DNA of 64,000 nt from Gordionus sp. m RMFG-2023. Lineage: Eukaryota; Nematomorpha; Gordioida; Chordodea; Parachordodidae. The stretch covers positions 9,215,561-9,279,560 of the forward strand of contig NC_088775.1 of NCBI RefSeq assembly GCF_954871325.1, in the 5' to 3' direction. Every line of letters starts with the position of its first letter. Position 1 is the first letter of the stretch. Under the pieces are notes generated by a model. That model was not told the DNA's origin. It did no database searches and saw only the letters and a list, made by a program, of their open reading frames with translations. The position numbers were made by a program, and so were the translations under genes. Positions 22,357 through 33,700 of this stretch are shown here, in pieces.

Positions 22357-24448
22357 CAGGGTTGGGCAGTATCGCGGATATTTGTATCTAAGATACAAGA
22401 TAATTTTGTATCTTGTATCTTTTTTAAAATTTTGGAATATTGTATCCAGTATCTAAGATACATATTATTTAAAAGTATTTGTATTCAAAAAGATACAGAT
22501 ACTTTAAAAAAAATTTATATTGGTTAATTTAAATAGTATTAAAATTTAAAATGATATTGTTTTAAGATTTAAATGAAAAATTTAATCAAAATTTAGATAT
22601 TTTAAGATAATTTTTGATATCTGACGTTGGTCGTCAGATAGCAATTTGCTAACAATAGAACTACCATATTTGAATCGTTTTATGTCTATTTTAAAATTAT
22701 GGAAGAAGAAAATAGAATAATATGTTTATCTTCGTCTTCAGATGATTCTTCAACCGAAAATTATAACAATAAATTTAAACTTAGCATACTTAATGGCAAA
22801 TTTTTTGAAGTACTTCAAGATGATCATAATAAAAAAATTCATCGTGACTTTGGTATTGACGAAAAAGTTATAGCAACTGTTACAGAAAACGGCTCTAACT
22901 TTAAGAAAGCTTTCAAGGAGTTTGGATATTCTATGGAAGTAGAGAATGACTTTGACATCAATGATGATGAATGTATAGAATTCGAAATCATTGAAAGTAT
23001 TATTTAATACTTCTTTAAAATTTATTATGATATTGTAAATTTAGTAAAAAAAATTTATTCAAATAAAATTATTTATTTGTTTATTTAAGGGTCTAAAGAA
23101 GCCTCAATAACATTGCCTCAACACATTCGTTGTTTGTGCCATACGATAAGTCTAATTGCCACAACAGATGTCGAGAGAGCTATTATCCTAACATTTCTAA
23201 AATTCATCATCCTGCAATAGCTAAATGTACTAAGCTATGGAATGCAAATAATAGGCCTAAAACTGCAGAACTTATCAAAGCAGTTTTAGGAAAACAATTA
23301 GTTACACCTTGTTGCACTAGATGGAATAGTTAGTATGATAGTCTTCATAGTTTATTAAAATTTAAAGGCGAACTTCCTAAATTATGTCAAAAATTAGAAT
23401 TTCCTAAATTAAGAGATATTGAAATTCAATATTTAGAAGAATATTGCAATATAATGGCCCCATTGGCTATAGCGATTGACAAAATACAGAGAGAACTCAA
23501 CTGCTATTATGGAGAATCAGCTCCAATTTTAAATGTCGTTAAAAAAATTACAAATTTAATTCAAACCAATCTACAATTTTGCAAACCATTAGCTGTTGCC
23601 ATAGAAAATTATTTAAATAAAAATAAAAATATATATGATTTTGATAACAATTTTAAGAGTGCATTTTTGGCAACTATTTCTCATCCCTATTTTAAAAATC
23701 GTTGGATTGATGGTTAAAAAGAAAAAAAATACCTTCAGGATTTGTCATTACATGAAGTTTTAATTGTTTTTAAAAATAATATTGAAATTAATACTTCAAC
23801 AAAATCTTCAATTGATGAAGATGATGATTACTTTTGCCTTAAAAGTACCACATCCAATTCTAATAATTTAATAAATGATATTGAAATAGAGGTCCTAAAT
23901 TATATGAGATGACAGACGGAGTATAAATATGTTAAATACTTATAAATATATAAAAGAAATATTTATTAAATATAACACAATATTACCCTCCTCAGCCCCA
24001 TTGAAAGATTAATTAGCTTTGCTAATATGGTTAATAGACCAAATCGTCAAAGATTGAACGAAAAATTAATAATATTAAAAAATAATGCTGATTTATGATG
24101 CTGATTTATTAATATTTACTAATTATATAATTACTAAATGGAATATCGCATTATCTTTTATAATAAATTTGTTATTTTCTACATATTATTTTAAATATTT
24201 TTTTATAAATTTATATTATAGATAAGAAAATAAAGCTTTATACATTTTTATTTTGACTATTTAAAGTTTTTTTAAAAAAATATCTTGCATCTTAGATACT
24301 TTTTTTTAAAAAAATACAAGTATCTTGTATCTTATATCTTATTGAAATTTTTCTAAAGTATCTAGTATCTTGTATCTTAAATACAAAATTTTATAAAGTA
24401 TCTGTATCTGTATCCGAATACAATTTTCTGAAAATTTGCCTAACCCTG
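22357..24448 (+). mobile_element. hAT transposon with perfect TSD
   Basis: Ends CAGGGTTGGGCA and TGCCTAACCCTG, flanked by a perfect 8-bp duplication GGGGTTAT (22349-22356 and 24449-24456). Both subterminal regions (about 22380-22510 and 24275-24420) are packed with GTATCTT, AGATACAAGATA and similar palindromic words, probably transposase-binding sites. It encloses a damaged transposase at 22699-24098. Confidence 0.93.
22699..24098 (+). pseudogene. hAT transposase, ZBED-like, damaged
   Basis: Reading pieces resemble the ZBED/hAT transposases. 22699-23007 starts MEEENRIICLSSSSDD and contains HRDFGIDEKVIATVTENGSN, around the second catalytic aspartate position (usually TDNASN; here E-N, so a changed residue). 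About 23105-23180 reads PQHIRCLCHTISLIATTDVE, the CxxH block. Then come KCTKLWNANNRPKTAELIKA and TPCCTRWNS. 23454-23717 is the helical domain, and about 23985-24098 ends with SSAPIERLFSFANMVNRPN, the dimerisation region. At least one internal stop (after TRWNS) and two or more frame changes make this copy non-functional. No BED finger is visible. Confidence 0.85.
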
Positions 24449-25239
24449 GGGGTTATAATATAAGATATCTTCCTAGATTATAATTTTTTTTAAAAAAAGC
24501 AATATTTTAGGAGGCATATTCTGTTTGCTGACTAAACATTTAAAAATGGTGAAACTTGATACCCTTTTAAATTTTTATCATTTTCAACTTTTACTGCACT
24601 CTTAGTTGCAATAGAGATTGGATTATGGCAGAAACAAAAATCGTCAAGTGAAGATTTGAAGTTTTTTTTCGCTCAGAATTTTTAGCTAAAAAATCTTTGA
24701 AAATCAAATAAATTGAAGATTTTTCGTTAAAAAAATTTTGTAATAAAAAATGTTTTTTTGTAAAAAAATCTTTATGATTTTGAGCAAATTAGTTTTTTTT
24801 TAATATATTAAAATCTATATGTGATTAATTTTTTCCCTTTACCTCTCTTTATTAATTTAATTTTTATTTTTTAGATAAAAATTATTTTTCAAATGTTTTT
24901 TTATAGAAGAGACCTGGGTAAAACGACTTGCATAATAAGAAATAAATCAAATCATCTATGAGCATATAATTTAAAGATATATATAATAAAAATATTAAGA
25001 CTAATATTTATATGTAATATTAAAATTTATATAAAAAAAGGTATAAATATTATTTTTTTCCCATTTATATCTATAGAATCAATTCAAGATTGTGAATGAT
25101 TTTATTATGCAAAGGAATTTATGGTACTTGCTTAGCCATAACGCCCATAAATAAACTATTGATGCACAAAATTATTTGAAGCAAAAAAATTTATTTAGAA
25201 TTTTGTAAAATAATTTTATAGATATTCCGCTAACTTTTG
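24449..25239. other. Intergenic, AT-rich
   Basis: No supported gene. A minus-strand ATG at about 24512-24514 opens only 14 codons. The phrase AGAGACCTGGG near 24907 recalls a MITE end, but no partner was found. Confidence 0.4.
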
Positions 25240-25470
25240 ATGAAAAAATTATAAGTTTAATGTAAAATTTTTTTTTTAAAATTAATCTTATTAAAAAATT
25301 TAAAATCTAGAAATAACCTTTATAATTCAGTACTTGATCCATTTACTCAAAAAGAAAGACGAATTCTACTTATTTATATATTTTAATTTTTATGGTTTGA
25401 CTAAAAAATAAAATAAAATTTCCGATTGTTTCCCTAGTTGTAAAATGACGCTTCGTCACTGATTTATCGT
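25240..25470 (+). mobile_element. 3' fragment of a hAT family (sister of 32757-33906)
   Basis: Aligns with 33733-33906, sharing AATTTAAAATCTAG, AGACGAAT, GTTTCCCTAGT and the terminal TGACGCTTCGTCACTG (against TGACGCGTCGTCACTG). Only the right end is present here. Confidence 0.7.
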
Positions 25471-25544
25471 AAATATAAATCTTTATAGCAAGCCATAAAC
25501 TAACCACCAACACACTGTACCATTTTAGTTTTATGACTTCAATC

Positions 25545-26681
25545 CATAGGCGTAGCCAGAATTTTTTTAAGGGGGGGGGGGGGGGTAAAAACATTTTTGT
25601 GCGAGCCTTCGGCCCGCTTTTGCCCGGCCTTCGGCCGGGTTATCTTAGTTTATATAAAAAAATAAGCCTGGAATAAATATGAAATATATATTTATTAGTT
25701 TATATAAAATATAATAAATTACTTGTATACAAATATAAAAGCATGGTAATAATTTATTCCAAACAAGTATAAGAAATTTATTTATAAAAAGTAAGTAGAC
25801 ATATAGTTGAGATTCCTCTATTATATAGAATTGGTTACAAAATACTAGGTAATTCCACTTTTACAGACATATTTGACAGTTAGAGAATATATTACAGTTA
25901 ATATTTTAACAAATTTTACTAATCAATGCTCTTGATAATAAAATCAGTAATAATTTTCATTCAATTTATTTTAAATAAAAAATGATATTAAAAATTAATT
26001 TTCATATTATTTATCCCACAATGTCTTTAAAAGATATTTTCTGATGTCCTTCTATATTTTATGATTTTCTGTAAAATATATAATTCGCTATATTGGTAAA
26101 AATTATTTGATTGTCCTATGATAATTGATAAAATTAGATATACTGTAAATCTACGACTTATAATATTCCACTGTTTGTATTGTGCTTTAATTTTTTTATT
26201 TAATTTTTGATTTAATTTTATCAATAGTTTTATAATTATATTTTACTTTTATTAAGATAAATAACTTAAAATTACTCACTTTATAAAAAATTATATTTGA
26301 TATATTATATTATTTAGTAATTTTATGGATATATTATTAATAATTATAATACATTTCACTTTTGTCTTAAGACTGATATTTGGCTTATATTCCATTTCTT
26401 AGAAAATATTTTTGGTTTACTTTTTTAATATATAAATGCTTTTTTCCAAAAATGTATAAATTATGATGAATAGTTTTATAAAAAAAATATCAACTTTTAA
26501 ATTCTTTCTTTCAAATTATTGTTTAATATATATGCATACATTTTTGGGGGTCAGGGAGTGGTGGGAGGATTATGCGGGATATTTTTTATTAGCTTTAAAT
26601 GATATTCACAAAAAGTGATAAATTTCGGAAGGGAGGAAATTTCCCTTTCACCCCCCCCCCCATTTCCCGGCTACGCCTATG
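25545..26681 (-). mobile_element. Non-autonomous hAT-like element, copy B
   Basis: Ends CATAGGCGTAGCC and GGCTACGCCTATG are perfect inverted repeats, with flanks CTTCAATC and CTTCAGGC (6 of 8 identical, probably an aged 8-bp duplication). A 15-G run (25571-25585) and an 11-C run (26651-26661) lie just inside the ends. A GC stem GCCTTCGGCC occurs at about 25610-25635. The interior around 25790-25930 matches copies A and C. The reading frame across 25370-25594 is spurious. Confidence 0.8.
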
Positions 26682-26876
26682 CTTCAGGCTAAATTTTATA
26701 GCTTAATGCATTAATTATTAAAATAATATCATGCAATTAGAATTAAACCTAACCCAAAAAATATACTAAGCCAGGATTGAATTTAGATTTAAATGGTAAG
26801 CTTTTTACATTAATTGCTAAAAAGCCTAATATACCTATAATAATGATGACTCACATAAGTTTTTGGCTTTAACCAT

Positions 26877-27075
26877 TAGTGTTGTTAAAAAGCCCTATTC
26901 GAGTCAATTTAAAATCAAAATAATATTATGTAATCCAAAAGATTTTCCACATAGCTGGCAGAAATGCTTGGACATCTATTTGCCAAATCTTGATGCTTAT
27001 AGAATATTATTTTAGCTTTAATCTTAATCGGGCAGTTTTAAAAAATCGACCCGAATCGGGCTTTTAACAACACTA
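26877..27075 (+). mobile_element. MITE, TAGTGTTGTTAAA family
   Basis: 199 bp, ends TAGTGTTGTTAAAAAGCCC and GGGCTTTTAACAACACTA, with flanks TTAACCAT and TTAACCAC (7 of 8). Non-coding. Confidence 0.85.
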
Positions 27076-27249
27076 TTAACCACTTAGTTTTGAAAAATAG
27101 AGAGGCATGCAGCACAGAAAACAAATATTAAGTTTGTAAATCTTTACTATATTAAAACTATTACAAAATGTATTTTTAATTATATGATTTTTATAAAAAA
27201 ATATAAGTTTTTCTAATAAAAAATTTTAGAATAAATTATATTCTTCTGT

Positions 27250-27670
27250 TAAACAATTTTCCTGATATATCATTAATTATTTATTTTCTTCAATTTATAA
27301 ATATTAAACTGATAATTATTATAGCATATCCCAAAATTAAATTTATCATAGATAATTTAAGCAAAAGATTTTAAAAATATTTATTTCATAAATTGAAGAA
27401 TAAATTTTTCCAGAAGTCTTTACTTGATAATTATAGTAAATTCTAAAATCAAACAAATAATAAATAATGTAGGCTATAGATTATATAAATATTTATTACA
27501 TAATTTGAAAATAAATTATAATATTTTGTTGAACTATATTCGTAAAATATCAATAAATATTTATTTTTTTTCAGTCTAGAAATTTTAACTTGATAAAAAT
27601 TATAGCAGCTCCTAAAATTAAACTAATCATAAATAATTTAAGCAAAAGATTTAAAAAATATTTATTCACT
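27250..27670 (+). repeat. Degenerate tandem repeat upstream of ABCB7
   Basis: Three diverged units share CTTGATAATTATAG, AAAATTAAA..AATCATA and ATTTAAGCAAAAGATTT followed by AAATATTTATT (near 27310, 27425 and 27592). It lies about 110-530 bp before the ABCB7 start codon. Whether it acts in regulation is unknown. Confidence 0.6.
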
Positions 27671-27781
27671 TCTTAGAAAAAACAAATAAATATAGAAAGT
27701 AAGATTTTGATTTCTAATTTGTTGTTAGCCTGTACCAAATATTATTGTTCCTAGGTGAACTTTATCAATTTTTATAAACAT

Positions 27782-30700
27782 ATGTTTAAATGCAAAATGT
27801 GTAAAACTTTAAATTTTTTACTCTATCGGAAGAATTTCAATTATGTTTCTCCCAAATTTATTCATCGACACAATTTATTTGTTAGATTAAAATTTACTTT
27901 TCATTCCAATGTAAGAAACTATAACGTTGTTTAGTAACACTTATTTTTAAAACAGATAAATTGCAAATATTATTGCAATCAGAAAATTTTTAATGAAAGT
28001 AAATCAAAAGTTACCGTAATTAATGCTTCAGTTAAAGATAATAATGAAAACAATAATATATTTAGCACTAATCCTCAAATTAGTGGTTGGGAGATAGTTA
28101 AAAAAATGTTTACCTATGTTTGGCCGAAAGAATCTCCAGACATTAGATATAGAGTTATCATTGCTTTATCACTGTTAGTTGGATCAAAAGTTTATATATT
28201 AAATATTTTATTGTAACTTTATTCTATTAGGTTTTAAATGTTCAAGTTCCCTTTATATTTAAATATGCAATAGATTATTTAAATCAATGCACAAATGGTA
28301 TGCTAAACATCCCTGAAAAGTTTGAACCTTTCCAATCAACTCTTCAATATGTGATGTTTATTATCATTGCCTGTAAATAAGATACTATACTATACTAAAT
28401 GTTATTACTTAATCACATTGTAACTATATTTCATGTTAGATGGATAGGTGGTATATTAAGCCATTAAAAACCTTAAGATAAGTTTAAAAGTAATAGATTA
28501 GTTTAATATATCAATATACAATATGAATTAAGTAAATTCAGCACATGATAATGAATTTTTCTACTAAATGACCAATTTAATATGCATAATTATTGGGGCT
28601 GTGACAGTACTTAAATGACTGGTTATAAATTTCTAATATTCCAGAATTGACAAAGGCAATAAATTATTAATGCATAACCGTATTGCAATGTTTTTAAATA
28701 TAATATCTTATGAGAGTAAAAATATAGAAGAGATTATATGATTATTATTTTTCTTTCTATGAAACTTATAGAAAACATCTAATAAATAAAATTGAAATTT
28801 TGTGATTATTGTTATTAGTTATTTTGGTAGTTATTTTAATAAGATTTTCTTGCGAATAATATAATTAAATACTATAGAAACATGATTAAGCATATCTCAG
28901 CAAAAATTATGATATCCTGGAATAATTTCCTGGATGAATTTAATTTCTTCCAAATATTATTGATTAATATAAAGACTATAGCAATGTGTCATCCTCAGAA
29001 AATCGATCACAAATTTTGGGCATTTTCTAATAATCGCCTGCGGATTATTATAAACTTTTTGAAATATACGTTGCAACATATGTTTTTCAAAATTTATCAT
29101 AACGTTTTCAACGTTTTGCTTCATATTTATGTATACCAATTTATTGGCTTGATTTTGTAAATAACTCAGCGTTAAATACAGCGTCGCTTAAACAAAACGC
29201 GTTTACTATAAAAGAGTCTTTAGTTAAATATTGGATCGACGAAACTAATAAAAAAAAGGCAACCTCAATTTAAACAAGGGATACGTTACTTTTTTTTATT
29301 GAAAAAGGTACTGCGCAGCGCAAACGCTCTATTTGTGCGCACTATTTAAAAAAAAGTAGTTAAATAAGGCTTATATAAAAAAAACATCTGATTTATAATT
29401 ATTCCAAATGCTCATGGCTTTTAAAAGATTTTCGAAGAAGGGGGATTCCTAATCCCGTTATATGCTAAAATTATATGTTATTTATTAATTGTGTTATTAA
29501 AATACAATAGACGGTATAGCCAGAACCGGTGCCTCCTTATTCAACGAGCTCCGAACGGCTATTTTTGCCAAAGTAGCCCAAAATTCTATCAGACGCGTAG
29601 CTAAGAGTCTATTTTTACACTTGCATTCGTTGGACCTCGATTTCCATTTAGCCAGGCAGACCGGAGCATTGGCCAAAGCCATAGATCGCGGAACTAGGTT
29701 TTTTTGGCAATCTTTAATTGTGATTATAAAATATCAAAATTTTTTTTTAACTATTTGTTATTAGATCAGATTTGTAATAATAATGCGGAAGTTAATATAT
29801 TTTATTAATAACAAAATATATAAATGAATACTAGGGGTATAAATTTCGTGTTGAGTGCCTTGGTCTTCAATTTGGTACCTACCATCCTAGAGGTGTTATT
29901 CGTTACCGGAATTTTAGTGAGTATAACATAATGACAAATTTTATACGCAATATAGTGCTTACAGATTGTAAGAAGCGTTTAGCGTTGTGTTTTTATATTT
30001 TTTTTTAAAAAAACGCTGTTTTGAATTGGAGCAAAAAACGCAAACTATATTGATTCATGTTTTTTAACGCAAAAAAAGAGTTTATTAATTTCCACATTAC
30101 CATTAAAATATTTTGATTTGAAATAACGCAAAATCAAAAAAGTTTAAACACTTATATCTTAAATACCAACGACGTCGTTATGGATATATATTTTTTGAAT
30201 TAGATTATTTTTTTTGTCTTTGGAATTTATAAATATAATTAATTTTTGGTGTGTTATTTTTTTTGGTAAAAATTTTCAATTTTTTTTTAGCTCGTGATAC
30301 TAACAGAGCTGTCAGTGTCACCTTTGTGATCTCTTTTTAAAACTAGACTTCTTTATATTTGTCGATTTACTATCTAGAAAATAACCATGCATTTAGTATT
30401 GTTAAACGGTTCGTTTATTTTGGCTAGAAAAATATTGCCTAAGCCTCGAGATTCGCTAAATAGATGTCCAAACTTTTGTTCCTTATACGAACAAAATTTT
30501 CAGGCCTGCGTAATATTATTTTAGAATGAAATATTAAGTTAGCGATTTTTAAAAATCGGCAAACGAGCCATTTAACAACACTACATGCATTCATAGTTGC
30601 ACCAATTCGCTAAATGAATGCAAAAAGGCTTATAAAATTTTTAAAAAACTATTTCAATTTTAGATTGGTTTTGCTATATTTATCAATTTTATTTTTAAGG

Positions 30701-33700
30701 ACCCACAGCTAAATTTCTTTTAAATTTCTCCATTTTTTTATAACCTTGGCTTGTAAATTATTTATTCTAATGCTTATTTATCAATTTCATTTTTTTAAAT
30801 TATATTACATTTACAAGTGGTACAAATGCGGTGTAGAATACGCTTTAGTCGTTTTGACCTGCATGTCAGCGTACACCGCGTGGACTTTATCCATCACCGC
30901 TTGGAGGTTTTTATTTATGTATCTTATTGTGCGAATACGTACTTATAAAACCCCTATCTTAATTTAATAAAATAAGTTGCAAATTTTCTCGCCGAATTTG
31001 GGAATTAAATTTTCGACAATGCGAATTTTCTCTAAGCGGATTCCCTATTATCGCTTTTTCGTTCTTCAGCTATTTGATACCGAAGAGGCCTATTCAGAAA
31101 CGAATACAAATCGAATAGTCAATTGTTCATATACGATTTTTGAAAACGTATCTAATAATTTGCTAATTGTAGATACATCAATTAAATATGAATAGTAAAT
31201 TCTATATACAGATGTATATCGAATAATTCATTATATTCGTATTCTTTTTTTTGAAGAGGCCTAGTACCGAAAATGAAACTGCCTGTCCGAGAAAAATTAC
31301 CAAAATTTAACCAGTTTTCGGTTAACTAGCAATTTAATTATCAAATTAGGTCAGAAAATTGGTAGCCAATTTTTATTGAGCTAAGACTGGTTATTTAAAG
31401 CAGGAGATGTAAGGAGTTAATGAGAGGCGTGATTTAAGATTATCACTCGAGCGGTCCCCCCCCCCCAAAAAAAAAAAATTGGGCCTTAAATAAAATATTT
31501 TAGAAAAAAATAGGGACGAATAGCAAAATAGTTAGGAAGGTTATAATAATTCAACTGCCGAATGTTAAATATAAATCATTATAAAATTATTAATAATAAA
31601 TGAATAGATGATAGTATTTTCGAATTCTTTATTCTATTCCCCAGAACAAAGTACAGGATACAAATGAATAAGGCCGAGAATGAGGCTGGTAACAGAGCTA
31701 TCGATTCTATGATCAATTACGAGACCGTTAAGGTTAAACAATAAATATGCTAATGCCAAAATAAGGAAGGGGTAAAATGGTTCTAACATTTAACATATGT
31801 AGTTGCTAATCGACTTAGCCGGAAACTCCAAGTTTTGGTTTTAAAAAATCTATATTCTAGTCGTGAACTTCGAGGATGAGTATTTTATAATTACCTAAAA
31901 TTAAAAAATAATTTTTATTTTCGTTTTTTTAGAAATAAAATTAAGAATCTGGGAAGACTTGCCTATCTAATTTTTGGTAAAAACCCCCAATTTTTCATGT
32001 AATAAAAATTTTGAAAATGTTTTATTAAAATCTAACAAATGATTAATTTATGTTATATGTATTTTATTTCAAATATCAAAAAAAAACAATTCTTTTTATA
32101 TTATAAATAAAATGCCATCTTGCGGATTAATATTCATGTAATTAAGTTTTTTATAAGATTATTGATAGAAATTTTATTTATTTTAACAGGTATGAATTGT
32201 TTAGTACTAAAGTTCACATCTAAGGGCTAGTTCCTTTATAATTTTTTAAATAACTTATTACTGATTCTGTTGGTCCGCAACCTAATCTAAATAAATCAAT
32301 TCTTCATACTAAGAGTTCTTTCATCTTTAAAAAGTTGTTTTGCAATTTTATAAAAATCTGCCCATGCTACGTCATCGATTTTTCTTAGAATAGGAATTTT
32401 TTTATATCTGTTAATCATTAATAATTAGATTAAAAATTTCTTTACGAGCCTGACAATTTTTATATAAAAATCAAGTAAGGTATTGTAAATTTCAGATTTT
32501 TCGTAAAATTTTAATGCAGTTCGCCGCACTGGTCATTATAATAATGTATTTTTTAATTTTGAAGCATATTGATTATTATTTACTATTTGAAATTAAATTA
32601 CAATATCTTAATTTCTTTGTATTTTAAAAACTGCACTGCCTAACTTAAAATACTTAATCTAACAATAAAAATTTAACGGGATGGGATTTGTTGGGCAAAT
32701 TTTTAAATTCTCAACAGTCCTTTTAGATCTCTCATGTAATGTATATATTTTCCCAGCATTCCATAGAAGCAAGGGAAGCATTGCTTCCCTTGAAATTTTT
32801 TGTACAAAATTTTTAAATAAACTTAATATAATCTTTGTAAAAAAATTAATATAATTTTTATAACGTTAAAAAGATTAATATAATTTTTGTAACGTTAAAA
32901 AGATTAATATAATTTTTGTAACGTTAAAAAGATTAATATAATTTTTGTAACGTTAAAAATTAATATTATTTTACTATATTAAGAAATACTATTATTTTTA
33001 CTACGTTAAAAAATTAACTATTATTTTTAGTACGTTAAAAAATTAACTATTATTTTTACTACGTTAAAAAAAATATACATGAGGGAAGCAAATTTAATAT
33101 TGCTTATTTTTTTAATAAATAAAGAGAAAATCATGCCATGGTATTGTGTAATTTTACCATTAAAAAATAAGCATTGGGAAGGCAAATAAAAAAATGCTAA
33201 TTTTTTTTAATAAATAAAAGAGAAATAAATTATTTTATATAATATTTTTTTCCTTATTTTTTTAAAATAAAAAATTTTTCTTTTTTAAAATCCTTAATTA
33301 GTGTTTAATAATTGTAATTGTATTATTGAAAATTTATTAACATTATCATTTAGTTCAAGAAATTTTGATGCTAAAAAATTGATTATTGAAAAAGGAAGAC
33401 CAACCCCAATTTTACAAAACTTAAAAAAAGAAATCAAAACTTGCATATTTTCAATTTTTTAACTTGCACAAGCTGGAAACCGAATTAAAGGCAGTATTTC
33501 GGGATGTTGAATTTAGAAAGAAAAAGAATGTTAATGAAAAACTTGAATTTTTCATATGCACCAATTTGATGAAAAGTTTTAAAGAGTTTTTTAAATTATG
33601 CAAATTCATCTTAACTTTAGCTTCAACAAAATCAAGTGCAGAACAGAGTTTTTCATCTTTAAAAAGAATCAAATCTTATTGCAGAAACAGGATGAGCCAA

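Noticed and set aside
29497-29682. Minus-strand frame opposite ABCB7 exon 4
   Set aside because: Shadow of the coding exon on the other strand.
31456-31466. C11 run as another hAT end in ABCB7 intron 6
   Set aside because: No inverted partner or target duplication found nearby; could be a relic but is not supported.
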